Assembly: GCA_903866825.1 (NCBI GenBank)
Contig: CAIPPE010000178.1
Span: 1-54,716, forward strand
Source of the DNA: an uncultured Methylococcaceae bacterium
GTDB taxonomy: Bacteria; Pseudomonadota; Gammaproteobacteria; Methylococcales; Methylomonadaceae
DNA: 54,716 nt
Direction: 5' to 3'
The notes below the pieces were generated by a model. It was not told the DNA's origin. It saw only the letters and a list, made by a program, of their open reading frames with translations, and did not search any database. Positions 34,044 through 42,716 of this stretch are shown here, piece after piece; positions within the stretch are counted from its first letter, which is position 1; every line of letters starts with the position of its first letter. Position numbers and translations under genes: made by a program.

Positions 34044-34658
34044 ATGACTACCGAAGAAAAAATCCACCAACAATTAGCAACCAACCCAATCATACTTTAT
34101 ATGAAAGGTATACCCGCTAATCCACAGTGTGGCTTCTCTGCTAAAGCAGTTAGCATTTTAAACGGCTTAAAAGTCCCTTTCGCTTATGTTAACGTTCTGG
34201 AAGCGCCTTTTATTCGTGAAAAACTGCCTAAAATCTCACACTGGCCCACCTACCCACAACTATTTGTAAATAGTGAGCTGGTAGGCGGCTGCGATATTTT
34301 GGAAGAAATGTCTAATAACGGGAGCTTGTTACCTCTATTAAACGCTGCTCTTCCTGAAAAAGCAGGACCTGAAAGCGAAACCCTTTCTAGTCAGGACGTT
34401 GAGCAACTGGTCCAAACCGGCATTCCGAATGCAAAAGTTATTGTTGATGGCGCGGGTTGTGATTTATTAATTACCATCATCAGTGAACAGTTTGCAGATC
34501 TCAGCTTAGTTAAGAAACAACAATTAGTGATGTCTACACTCACTGAACCCTTAGGCACAGGTAAGCTTCATGCCGTCAGCATAAAAGCCTATACGCCTGA
34601 GGAATGGCAAGCGTTATCACAAACTACCGCGCCCGGTCTTTTACAAATCCAACTTTAA
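34044..34658 (+). CDS. monothiol glutaredoxin-BolA fusion protein
   Basis: A 204-aa two-domain protein. Residues ~1-105 are a Grx4/Grx5-type monothiol glutaredoxin with the CGFS site (PQCGFSAKA), the WPTYPQLF loop and GGCDI. Residues ~115-195 resemble BolA (VEQLVQTGIPNAKVIVDGAGCDLLITII, KKQQLVMSTLTE, LHAVSIKAYTPEEW). Grx and BolA normally form a separate 2Fe-2S-bridged complex; here they are joined by a short linker. Position between clpX and nifF suggests a nif-dedicated Fe-S carrier or iron sensor. Confidence 0.88.
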   Translation: MTTEEKIHQQLATNPIILYMKGIPANPQCGFSAKAVSILNGLKVPFAYVNVLEAPFIREKLPKISHWPTYPQLFVNSELVGGCDILEEMSNNGSLLPLLNAALPEKAGPESETLSSQDVEQLVQTGIPNAKVIVDGAGCDLLITIISEQFADLSLVKKQQLVMSTLTEPLGTGKLHAVSIKAYTPEEWQALSQTTAPGLLQIQL

Positions 34659-34684
34659 AATAACCCTTCCCAAGCGAGAACATT

Positions 34685-35221
34685 ATGGCTACCGTAGGTA
34701 TATTTTTTGGAACTGACAGCGGCAATACTCGTCGTATTGCAAAAGATATTTCAACCACTTTAGGCCCTGAACTAGCCGCTAAACCCGTCAATATCCGCAA
34801 TGCCGTTGTTACCGACCTGTTGGCGTATGATACCTTGATCTTAGGGACTCCCACTTATGGTGATGGTCAAGTACCCGGCTTGTCAACGGGTAATGTCACT
34901 GAAAGCTGGGAAGAGTTTTTACCAACCTTGATTGGCCACGACTTTACCGGTAAAACAGTCGCTATCTTTGGGTTGGGTAATCAAAAGGGTTATCCTGATG
35001 AGTTTATCGATGCAGTCTATTATTTATATGATCAATTCGATGCTTGTGGCGCGACACTCATTGGTGAATGGCCTACTGAGGGCTATAAGTTTAAAGCATC
35101 TAAAGCCGAGGTTAATGGCAACTTTCTTGGGTTAGCACTGGATCAGGAAAATCAAAAAGAGTTAACACCAGAAAGAGTCAACGCCTGGATTAAATCAATC
35201 GCAAGTGCTTGGGAAAGCTAG
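34685..35221 (+). CDS. nifF: nif flavodoxin
   Basis: A 178-aa long-chain flavodoxin: FMN phosphate loop GTDSGNTRRIA, the first aromatic loop GTPTYGDGQVPG and second loop GNQKGYPDEFIDAVYYLYD, with TEGYKFKASKA in the long-chain insertion. NifF donates electrons to NifH (Fe protein), here presumably charged by Rnf. It ends the nif block, 26 bases after the glutaredoxin-BolA gene and convergent with the next gene. Confidence 0.94.
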   Translation: MATVGIFFGTDSGNTRRIAKDISTTLGPELAAKPVNIRNAVVTDLLAYDTLILGTPTYGDGQVPGLSTGNVTESWEEFLPTLIGHDFTGKTVAIFGLGNQKGYPDEFIDAVYYLYDQFDACGATLIGEWPTEGYKFKASKAEVNGNFLGLALDQENQKELTPERVNAWIKSIASAWES

Positions 35222-35240
35222 CTAATAATATTTAATTTGA

Positions 35241-36575
35241 TCACTGTTTATTTTCCGGCACTTTGAAACCTAAATAAGTGGCTGAACTTAAACCCATCAA
35301 GGAAAGCAAAGTATTGCTGAAAGCCGGCATGGTTAAGTCTTTCCAGACAGAGTAGATAAAAATAAAACCCAGTACTATGGTCCAGGCTACGATCTGGAAG
35401 CGATGAAGAGCGGGGCCTCCTTCTCTATCACTCAAAATATCATCCCAAAAGTGACCCGTAGTTTGATTTAATTCCTTAAAACTATTTACTTCTTGGGTAA
35501 GTAGGTTGATTCTTCTATCATTTTCGCTTATTAAAGCTTGAATACCCGCAACTGCAAAAGAAGGTTTATCTGTTCCAGCAACTGGTAACTGGGATGCTAA
35601 GGTTGCGTTATCATTAGCAAATTTTTGGATGGCAGCTTGTATCTCTTTTAACCGTGAATCCTCGTCCCGGGAAATATCAATCAACGCCGCGCCCAGTAAT
35701 GTGCCAGATGAAAGCCCCATCATAACCAATGTTTGTGAGGTGATTGTATCCAGTGCTCCAGTAATACCCCAAACAAACAGAAATGAATAGATGATAAGAA
35801 TAAACCAAAACGCCATTTGACATCGAGCCATGCTCCAGGGAGTGGTTTTATCTCCGTTACGCAAAAGACTAGAATCCGGTGCATATTTAAAGATTACCCA
35901 TAACAGAGCAATTAACCCTAACATTCCCAAAAAAAACAAGGGAGTCGCTATTCTTCTCAAAAGAAACTTGTGGTCAGGGTCCACATTAATCATATTTCCA
36001 ATATTGTAAGTATTTGCAAAACCAACCATTGAATTTACAGGCTTTTTAAAAAAACCCTTACCCCAGGTAGGAGCGCCCAGTAGCTCATTCCATTTGCTTT
36101 TATTATTCCATCCTTCTATTGGATCTTCTTCGTACGCCAACTTGAATTCGATATAGTCCGCGTTAACAAGATCATCATATTTTCGTTCTGCTATATCTCT
36201 TCCATCAAGATACAGAGCTATTTTTTCTTGACTACAAATACTTTTATTTGCAATATCCCTAGTAAGGCAGCTTGCATTATTGATGAGGGTCTTTTTGTCA
36301 TCTTCACTTAAATACACAACCACCGTATCGCCAATGCCAGCAGTAAAGCTTGTATCAGTCAATCGTTTACCCGAAGAATTCAACTCAGAAGTCCCCTCTT
36401 TCCACTTTTCATAACTTTCTGGTTCCTGCCCGGATAAATATATACTTGTAGTATGCTGTTTATCTAGCGAATTCCCTGGGGCTGACTGATTCGAAGATTG
36501 CGCCTCCTCCGCCCAGGCATTATTGGTAATGATAGTAAAAATAAATAAAAAAGAACACAAGGTAATGTTTTTCAT
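35241..36575 (-). CDS. exported membrane protein with internal duplication, unknown
   Basis: A 444-aa protein with a signal peptide (MKNITLCSFLFIFTIITNNAWA), an extracytoplasmic domain of about 190 residues, then transmembrane segments. Two related hairpins are visible. One reads SMARCQMAFWFILIIYSFLFVW followed by TLVMMGLSSGTLLGA; the other reads RFQIVAWTIVLGFIFIYSVW followed by TLLSLMGLSSATYLGF. A coiled region lies between them. This is an internal repeat of about 48 residues. I do not recognise the family. It converges on nifF and begins a non-nif accessory region. Confidence 0.6.
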   Translation of the reverse strand: MKNITLCSFLFIFTIITNNAWAEEAQSSNQSAPGNSLDKQHTTSIYLSGQEPESYEKWKEGTSELNSSGKRLTDTSFTAGIGDTVVVYLSEDDKKTLINNASCLTRDIANKSICSQEKIALYLDGRDIAERKYDDLVNADYIEFKLAYEEDPIEGWNNKSKWNELLGAPTWGKGFFKKPVNSMVGFANTYNIGNMINVDPDHKFLLRRIATPLFFLGMLGLIALLWVIFKYAPDSSLLRNGDKTTPWSMARCQMAFWFILIIYSFLFVWGITGALDTITSQTLVMMGLSSGTLLGAALIDISRDEDSRLKEIQAAIQKFANDNATLASQLPVAGTDKPSFAVAGIQALISENDRRINLLTQEVNSFKELNQTTGHFWDDILSDREGGPALHRFQIVAWTIVLGFIFIYSVWKDLTMPAFSNTLLSLMGLSSATYLGFKVPENKQ

Positions 36576-36732
36576 AATTTCACCTTCTTGCTATAGCTAC
36601 TGCTTGCCTGGATACAGATAATCCAGATCGAAATTAACACTAAGAAGTTATACAAATTATCAGCAAGAGTCAATAACTTCCTATGGGATAACATCCTATC
36701 GCCCAAAATACCCAGCTTTATGGCATAGGTAT

Positions 36733-38718
36733 CTATCCATGAATATACTCAAGACCTGTTTGGGCTAAGCCAACCAAGTGGATATTATTTATATTCAGAC
36801 TGGTTTCGGCAGCTAATACCCCAAGGCCGCCCACGGTTATCTGCCCTTGATTGAGCATATCAAGATAAGGTGATTTATTAACGTCGGTAGGCGCTGAGCC
36901 GACTACGTTAGTCCACAATAGAGTTACAATGGCATCGTTTGTTTTAGCACCGGCCGCGTTAATGGCAAGCGCGGCTAAATCAGAATAGCTCATGCCGTTA
37001 TCCAGATAATTAAGTCCGATGCCAACATATTGCTGATTGGATACCGATCCCGCACCAAATACTGCCCCCAATATTTTGGCCACTTGACCCGCATTGCCGT
37101 CTATATCGAGGGCAACATCAACATCGGAAAATTGCAGACGTTCAATATTAATTAAGGTATCAGCCCCATCAACAGCACTGCTTACGGTGAAGTGCGAGGT
37201 ATTATTGACAAGCGTATAATTAGACCGAACCGATGAGTAAGTTGATGTATCGATACCAGAACCCCCATCAATGACATCATTACCCCCTCCACCCGTAATG
37301 ATGTCATTTCCAGACAGTCCCATTATTAGATCATTGCCACTGGCTCCGGCTATAGTGTCATTGCCAGAGGTGCCTGTAAGAATGTTGGCACTGGCCATAG
37401 ACGTATACTCAACACCTGTTTGCGTCAAACCAACCAAGTTAATGTTATTTATATTTAGGCCTGTATCGGCGGCTAAGACACCCAGATCCCCCACTTTCAT
37501 TCCGTTGTTGAGCATGTCAAGATAGGGGGCTTTATTCGCAGCTGTCGGGGCTGAGCCGACTACGTTGGTCCAAAGTCGGGTTACAATAGCATCATTACCT
37601 AAAGCACCGGCAGAATTAAGTTCAAGTGAAGCTAAATCAGAATAACTCATGCCACTGTCCAGGTAGCTTAGTCCGATACCCACATAGAGGTGATTGGATA
37701 CGGCTCCAGGTCCAAATACGGCCCCTAGTATTTTAGCTACCTGTCCAGCGTTACCGTTTAGATCCAGGGCAACATTAACATCGGAAAAGTGCAAACGCTC
37801 AATATTAACTAATGTGTCAGTTCCATCTACTCCGGTATTATCAGTGACAGTAAAACCATTGGTATTCTTGATAAGGGTATAATTGCTCAGCGCTGATGAA
37901 TAAACGGAGGTATCAATACCATTACCCCCATCTATGTAGTCATTACCACCAAATCCCCGAAGGACATCTGAATTGTTGGTGCCGATCATCACATCATTTC
38001 CCGACATTACACCTGTAACAAAGGAGTTTAAGTCTGAATATGAATTAAGCTGTTGATATGGAACGGATAGGCCGGTTATCTGATAGTTATGGTTAGCATT
38101 ATCTATGTACTCAAATGCGGTTAAATTTCCAGTTATCGTTTGAGTTAAACCATGGTAAGTGAATGATCCGTTAGCGATTATTGTGCCATCAGAAAATTTA
38201 TAATTAATGCTATTAATTGAAGCATCAGTGGAATTAACATCAATCATTCCTGTCACGCTCAAAACTTCACCGGTTGGGCTGTCAATTACAACCTGATTGA
38301 TATACCCACTCTCTTTACCGGTTCTTAAATCAACAGTGATATTGCCATAAAAATCGTAAGTCCATAAATCAGGTGTATTAACAATAAATCCAGTAACCGT
38401 TGGTGTATAAGAAGTAGTAAAGCCGGAACCATTCATTTGAAAGGCTCCGCCATTATAAAAACTACCTGTTATATAATTTGAATTTACCAACAAAGAAGCT
38501 GTATTTATGTTTGGAGTACTACTCAGCCAACTAGCAGAAGCAGCAAGATCATTCGTTAGATTTGTGCTATAGCTTGATACTGAAGGGTTTCCGAAATTAC
38601 CTTCCCAGTTAGCGATATAAGTTGCCGTTCCTGAAATTTGGACTGATGGATTATAAGCATTAACAGTTAAGGCTTGAATTGTAATACCTGACGATTGTGC
38701 TAAGTTAATTTGTGTCAT
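36733..38718 (-). CDS. RTX-type calcium-binding repeat protein, likely type I secreted
   Basis: A 661-aa protein without a signal peptide. The N-terminal ~230 residues are Ser/Thr/Asn-rich beta structure. Then two copies of a 221-residue unit follow: glycine-rich RTX nonapeptides (GGNDYIDGG, GNDLIMGLSGND) plus a DUF4214-like helical module (SNQQYVGIGLNYLDNGMSY, LWTNVVGSAPT). Such proteins leave the cell by type I secretion using a C-terminal signal and fold on calcium binding. No ABC transporter or HlyD gene is adjacent. Adhesin, S-layer or enzyme carrier roles are all possible. Confidence 0.75.
   Translation of the reverse strand: MTQINLAQSSGITIQALTVNAYNPSVQISGTATYIANWEGNFGNPSVSSYSTNLTNDLAASASWLSSTPNINTASLLVNSNYITGSFYNGGAFQMNGSGFTTSYTPTVTGFIVNTPDLWTYDFYGNITVDLRTGKESGYINQVVIDSPTGEVLSVTGMIDVNSTDASINSINYKFSDGTIIANGSFTYHGLTQTITGNLTAFEYIDNANHNYQITGLSVPYQQLNSYSDLNSFVTGVMSGNDVMIGTNNSDVLRGFGGNDYIDGGNGIDTSVYSSALSNYTLIKNTNGFTVTDNTGVDGTDTLVNIERLHFSDVNVALDLNGNAGQVAKILGAVFGPGAVSNHLYVGIGLSYLDSGMSYSDLASLELNSAGALGNDAIVTRLWTNVVGSAPTAANKAPYLDMLNNGMKVGDLGVLAADTGLNINNINLVGLTQTGVEYTSMASANILTGTSGNDTIAGASGNDLIMGLSGNDIITGGGGNDVIDGGSGIDTSTYSSVRSNYTLVNNTSHFTVSSAVDGADTLINIERLQFSDVDVALDIDGNAGQVAKILGAVFGAGSVSNQQYVGIGLNYLDNGMSYSDLAALAINAAGAKTNDAIVTLLWTNVVGSAPTDVNKSPYLDMLNQGQITVGGLGVLAAETSLNINNIHLVGLAQTGLEYIHG
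36737..37300 (-). repeat. RTX/DUF4214 tandem repeat unit, copy 2
   Basis: C-terminal copy of the 663-bp (221-aa) duplicated unit in the RTX protein. The aligned marker TATCGATACC at 37,248 corresponds to TATCAATACC at 37,911. Edges are approximate. Confidence 0.6.
37395..37960 (-). repeat. RTX/DUF4214 tandem repeat unit, copy 1
   Basis: N-terminal copy of the same 663-bp unit. Protein similarity is high (YSDLASLELNSAGALGNDAI versus YSDLAALAINAAGAKTNDAI), while the DNA has diverged at many third positions, so the duplication is not recent. Confidence 0.6.
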
Positions 38719-38799
38719 CGAATTTATTTATAAGTTAATACAGGGAAATACTTCCGATTAGTTTGCTAGAAGGTCGCTCCTGAATCAATAAATTATGTA

Positions 38800-38985
38800 A
38801 TGAAAGAACTAATAGAAAAGACAACAACAAAAGCGGTATTAACAGTCTTCGCCTCTATTTTTAACAAGGTTTATGAAACCGACAGAAAAGTTTCAGAAGG
38901 CTTTAAAGAGTCAATGCTAATTGAATTGTATCAGCATCTGTGGCAATGGAATTATGTCGCTAAGCCCGACCCCGTGATTTTATAA
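38800..38985 (+). CDS. short hypothetical protein
   Basis: A 61-aa helical protein (MKELIEKTTTKAVLTVFASIFNKVYETDRKVSEGFKESM ... ending AKPDPVIL), divergent from the RTX gene. No strong ribosome site is present upstream (AATTATGTAATG). It may be a small real gene or a remnant of a longer one. I recognise no family. Confidence 0.35.
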   Translation: MKELIEKTTTKAVLTVFASIFNKVYETDRKVSEGFKESMLIELYQHLWQWNYVAKPDPVIL

Positions 38986-39269
38986 ATTGATCAAGTTATT
39001 TCGTGCTCATTCCTAAGTTTTAATTAAAACCAATACATCATCATTGAAAACAATTATATCTGATTGTTAAACAATTTTTGATCCTGTGCTTAAACTTTAA
39101 AATGTTTTATCGCTACAGTCAATGTATAATTAATAGGCTATTAACTAATTATTGATAATAGTTCATTAGAGATCATGCCTGTGTGACCTGTTTTAGAGCC
39201 GTATACTCGCCGTTGGCATTACCTTTATCCCAGTAATACAAACGATACCCGGGCATTTCAGGATTAACA

Positions 39270-40184
39270 ATGCTAACAAATTTAACTAGCGTCGACTCTA
39301 CTCCCTATACATCAAATCGGCTTATCACCAACAAGCCGGCTGTTGCAGAAACAAACATCACAACAGAGATAGAAACCGGATTATCGAGTTTAGGCCTAGT
39401 TACAGCGACTGAAGTGCAGACGGCTCTTGACTTGATTTTAGTGAGTAATCTGTTTATCAATGCGATAAGGAGACGTCGTTTACTGACGTTTCTCGTCGAG
39501 AAAGCCATTTCCGGGACTATCCGGGATACAAGCGAATATTGCATAGGCATCGAGGTTTTTGATAGAGATCCAGCCTTATACAATACAAGTGCTGATCCTA
39601 TTGTCCGGGTTCAAGCTGGCCGCTTGCGGGAAAAGCTTAAAATCTATTATGACACCTTAGGTGCAGACTCTGACATTGAAATATCAATTCCAGTAGGCAG
39701 TTACATGCCCATCATTCGTCGTAAGAGTGCTATGTGTATTGATTGTAAACAGTGCTACCTGCTGGCAATTTCCCCCTTTAAATGTATTTCGTATCATATT
39801 GATGGCGTTCATTTTACACAAGGTTTGGACGAGGAACTTAAGCATCAGTTATTTAAAACATTCGGAAAAATAGTTGTCTTAAACTCCGCTATCACGTCAA
39901 ACTCTGCCGACCATGAAGGCTGGACCTTGAAAAGAGTGACCGACATCGGTATCAGCCACCTCCTTGAAGGCAGCGTCCAAATCAACGCCGAAAATATAAG
40001 GATCTCAATTCGCTTAATCAAAATTTTAGAAAGTTGTGTTATCTGCTCGGAACAGTTTGATCGACATTTTTTAATAAGCATCACCCATCAAGAAGAGATC
40101 GCTGCATCCATTTGTGTGGCATTACAGAACTTCTTTGTCAGCCATGCCGATGTTATGTCTTACACGGGTTGTCAAATCATCTAG
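39270..40184 (+). CDS. putative signalling regulator with TolB/FlgO-like C-terminal domain
   Basis: A 304-aa protein. Residues ~50-150 match a domain common at the N-terminus of adenylate-cyclase-annotated and TPR regulators (FLVEKAISGTIRDTSEYCIGIEVFDRDP, DPIVRVQAGRLREKLKIYYD, IPVGSYMPII). Residues ~165-290 look like the TolB-N/FlgO fold that often follows (FTQGLDEELKHQLFKTFGKI, LLEGSVQINAENIRISIRLI). A pair CIDCKQC lies between them. It probably senses or binds DNA or a ligand, but it has no cyclase domain. It precedes the peroxidase cassette and could control it; that is inference. Confidence 0.6.
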   Translation: MLTNLTSVDSTPYTSNRLITNKPAVAETNITTEIETGLSSLGLVTATEVQTALDLILVSNLFINAIRRRRLLTFLVEKAISGTIRDTSEYCIGIEVFDRDPALYNTSADPIVRVQAGRLREKLKIYYDTLGADSDIEISIPVGSYMPIIRRKSAMCIDCKQCYLLAISPFKCISYHIDGVHFTQGLDEELKHQLFKTFGKIVVLNSAITSNSADHEGWTLKRVTDIGISHLLEGSVQINAENIRISIRLIKILESCVICSEQFDRHFLISITHQEEIAASICVALQNFFVSHADVMSYTGCQII

Positions 40185-40248
40185 CAGTCACTTAAAAACA
40201 CGATCACCTCTAGTTTAGCCTGAATTGCTTTAAACATACATTAATGAT

Positions 40249-40281
40249 GTTACTGTAACACTCAAAGTTGGTTACCGTAAC
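40249..40281. promoter_or_regulatory. pair of GTTACYGTAAC palindromes
   Basis: GTTACTGTAAC (40,249-40,259) and GTTACCGTAAC (40,271-40,281) are near-identical 11-bp palindromes 22 bp apart, two helical turns. They lie 143-175 bases before the first gene of the peroxidase cassette. The layout is that of a tandem operator for a dimeric regulator. Confidence 0.5.
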
Positions 40282-40339
40282 GATACTTACCTTGGTATGA
40301 AAGAGGGTGTTATCTTTAATCCACTTCCAAAAGTTCTTA

Positions 40340-40359
40340 TTAACTTCAACGGAAGTTAA
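40340..40359. promoter_or_regulatory. perfect inverted repeat upstream of peroxidase cassette
   Basis: TTAACTTC-AACG-GAAGTTAA is a perfect 8-bp inverted repeat with a 4-base centre, 65 bases before the ATG at 40,424. It could be a second operator or a leader hairpin. No U-run follows, so it is not an intrinsic terminator. Confidence 0.4.
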
Positions 40360-40423
40360 GTTGAGATTGATTTTTTAGCGATCGATACGGCTTTTATCTA
40401 ATTTTTAAATTCTAGGGGCTTCA

Positions 40424-41260
40424 ATGAGCAACCTTATTTCCGAGAGTTCAAACACCACAGAATACCCAAACACAGTTGGGTTACTGCAACATTTATTGCC
40501 AACAGGCAATGGAAAAGGAGTCGTCACCCAAATCTCCTCCGATTTTATCTTCGGGCCTGAGGGTCTAGGGTTAGCAAGCAGTATCTGGATGAAAATACTC
40601 AGCTTTCTTGCCCGCACTGGTATTCAGGAACAGACGGGGTCAAAATCTGGCGAGACCGATATTGATGCCTGTGTCAAGGGCTGGGGTCAGGGAGCTTGCT
40701 CTAGCCGAGTGTTCGATGTGAAGAAGGGTGTTGATGAAATGCAATTGGTGCGTTTAGTCACACATCTGGAGGGGATTGCGAAGGAGCTAGGCATACCAAA
40801 TCAACGTATCACTGATAAAGTGCTTGCAGTATTTGTATCGACACAGGACATAGAGCCATACTCGACGTGGAACGGAATCCGTACCGCCCAAAGTGTTAGA
40901 GATAGATTTAATGCTCGCTTTCGTGGTCATGTTCAGTGGCAAGGATTCCATACCCTCTGTGGACAAATGGATTACAACGGTATTAAACACGTCACTCCTG
41001 AGTTACTTAGAACGTTTTTTACAAGTGAAGAGCCATTTTTCCAGACGTTAATTGAACGCCGCAGTCGGCTCAGAGATGGCACCTTAGTCGCGGGTGATAA
41101 ATCTGGCATTCTGGCTGATGCTCCAGAGTACGTCGACTTAACAACCACTGACCAAGAGTACATCAAGAACAAAAGTGGACTGTGGGTGATTCTCAAGATT
41201 ATCGTTTATATACTATTTCCGCGACGGTCACAGCTAGGTCCTTTACTCCAAGCTACCTAG
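40424..41260 (+). CDS. unknown protein, first gene of DyP cassette
   Basis: A 278-aa protein of unrecognised family. The first ~60 residues include a hydrophobic stretch (LGLASSIWMKILSFLA), the middle is mixed alpha/beta with DIDACVKGWGQGACSS and VQWQGFHTLCGQMDY, and the C-terminus has a possible membrane helix (GLWVILKIIVYILFP). No signal peptide is evident. It lies 81 bases before two related unknown genes and a DyP peroxidase on the same strand, with paired palindromes upstream. Function unknown. Confidence 0.6.
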   Translation: MSNLISESSNTTEYPNTVGLLQHLLPTGNGKGVVTQISSDFIFGPEGLGLASSIWMKILSFLARTGIQEQTGSKSGETDIDACVKGWGQGACSSRVFDVKKGVDEMQLVRLVTHLEGIAKELGIPNQRITDKVLAVFVSTQDIEPYSTWNGIRTAQSVRDRFNARFRGHVQWQGFHTLCGQMDYNGIKHVTPELLRTFFTSEEPFFQTLIERRSRLRDGTLVAGDKSGILADAPEYVDLTTTDQEYIKNKSGLWVILKIIVYILFPRRSQLGPLLQAT

Positions 41261-41341
41261 GGTGAAAGAGTTAATTTAAATGACTAACGAATAAACTTAA
41301 TTTTTTGTATCGCTCAGCTCCATAATAAAAGAGGAATAAGT

Positions 41342-41989
41342 ATGTCAAATATAGCAGGCAAGGCTTATGCGATGAATGTCATTTCACCGCTTAGACCATC
41401 TATGACGTGGCTCAATAGATTTTTATTTTTGGCCGCAGGAACACTACCTGGAGTTTTGAAAGGCTTGATTACACTTTCATTAATACATTACGCACGTTGG
41501 GTCATCATAAAAAGAAACCAATTTCCGCATTTAGATCCATTACAGCCTAAAGAAGATTTAAGTTACAACTACATGCTGTTTTTTAGTAACTTCAACGGCA
41601 GTTGGGATCAGTATGTCGATTCTTTCACATTTGCGATTCCTGGTGGACTGGATACACTCTGGAAATGGACTGTTCGATATCCAAAATCAGTTCCTCTGAC
41701 CCCCTTTCATGACTACATTAAATACAATCAAATAGAAACCATTCATTACTACAACGCGTATCCGCTTGCGGCATCCAATGATGTAAAAAGTGCTAAAACA
41801 GTTAAAGCTTCACTGATCAAATTCATGCAAGACACGCAAAATGCAAGCGATGATGATTTTCAGACGAAATATAACACCTTGTTACGTGGTTTGCAGCATG
41901 ATTTAGGTGATATGTATATAAACCCTATCGTCACTATGTCTGCTTATCAGGTAGAAAGGCGGCAGGTATGGCACAGAGGAGAAATCTAA
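41342..41989 (+). CDS. unknown protein, DyP cassette (paralogue A)
   Basis: A 215-aa protein starting SNIAGKAYAMNVISPLRP. It shares its opening and the middle motif YMLFFSNFNGSWDQYVDSF with the next protein (SNISGNAYALTILSPIKD; YLVFSSNFYCGPNGQVDDY), so the two are paralogues. A hydrophobic helix at ~25-50 (FLFLAAGTLPGVLKGLITL) may associate with membrane. AGAGGAATAAGT precedes the ATG, and the stop overlaps the next ATG (TAATG). No known family recognised; it possibly works with the peroxidase. Confidence 0.6.
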   Translation: MSNIAGKAYAMNVISPLRPSMTWLNRFLFLAAGTLPGVLKGLITLSLIHYARWVIIKRNQFPHLDPLQPKEDLSYNYMLFFSNFNGSWDQYVDSFTFAIPGGLDTLWKWTVRYPKSVPLTPFHDYIKYNQIETIHYYNAYPLAASNDVKSAKTVKASLIKFMQDTQNASDDDFQTKYNTLLRGLQHDLGDMYINPIVTMSAYQVERRQVWHRGEI

Positions 41990-42705
41990 TGACAAGTAAT
42001 ATCAGTGGCAACGCTTATGCACTCACCATTTTATCGCCGATTAAGGACGGTTATACCCAGGACGAAATCGCTGACGAAATAGCATATGCTGATATTGTCA
42101 GAGATAGGCTGCAAGGATGGAACACGGAACTGAATAGCCCGATGGCACTCACCAAGCAAACCTATCTTTGCCGTTTTTTTGTGCTAGATGATGTCTACAC
42201 GGAAGCTCTGCCAGGTGCGAGCGCACTAGATACAATTATTGATTGGCTACCCTTTGTACCCGATTGGTTTCGTCGCTGTGCGCTACCCAAAGAAGATCAT
42301 TTGAAATCACGCTATCTGGTTTTTTCCAGTAATTTCTATTGTGGACCAAATGGGCAAGTCGATGACTATCTACGCGACATGTGGAATGCAATCAGTGATC
42401 GTATCAATGAAATCTGGGGCTATTGCTATGGGTTTGAAGATGTCAACGACGCAGATAGTTTTATCGCCTACATGAAAAAATGCCAGTTGACTGCAACACT
42501 TTTTTTCGTTGGCTCCAATGACGACCCACTAGATGAACAATTAAAATCCCTGTATTTGAAACAAAAATTCACCAAGTTTGCTATTGCTAATCAAGGACGC
42601 GATGCTGCTGATTTAAAGCAGAATTTTCAAACATTCTATGCAGAAGTTCAACCTACAAACTTATCCGCACCTACCTGGGCTGCTGGTAAATATCGTTTAG
42701 ATTAG
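41989..42705 (+). CDS. unknown protein, DyP cassette (paralogue B)
   Basis: A 238-aa protein paralogous to the upstream one (shared N-terminus and SNF motif region). It lacks the hydrophobic helix near the start. ATG 41989 overlaps the previous stop by one base and has AGAGGAGA 6 bases upstream; an in-frame ATG at 41968 inside the previous gene is less likely. It ends 11 bases before the peroxidase gene. The repeated pairing suggests a heterodimer or substrate-handling partner, but this is inference. Confidence 0.6.
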   Translation: MTSNISGNAYALTILSPIKDGYTQDEIADEIAYADIVRDRLQGWNTELNSPMALTKQTYLCRFFVLDDVYTEALPGASALDTIIDWLPFVPDWFRRCALPKEDHLKSRYLVFSSNFYCGPNGQVDDYLRDMWNAISDRINEIWGYCYGFEDVNDADSFIAYMKKCQLTATLFFVGSNDDPLDEQLKSLYLKQKFTKFAIANQGRDAADLKQNFQTFYAEVQPTNLSAPTWAAGKYRLD

Positions 42706-42716
42706 GAAATGACATT

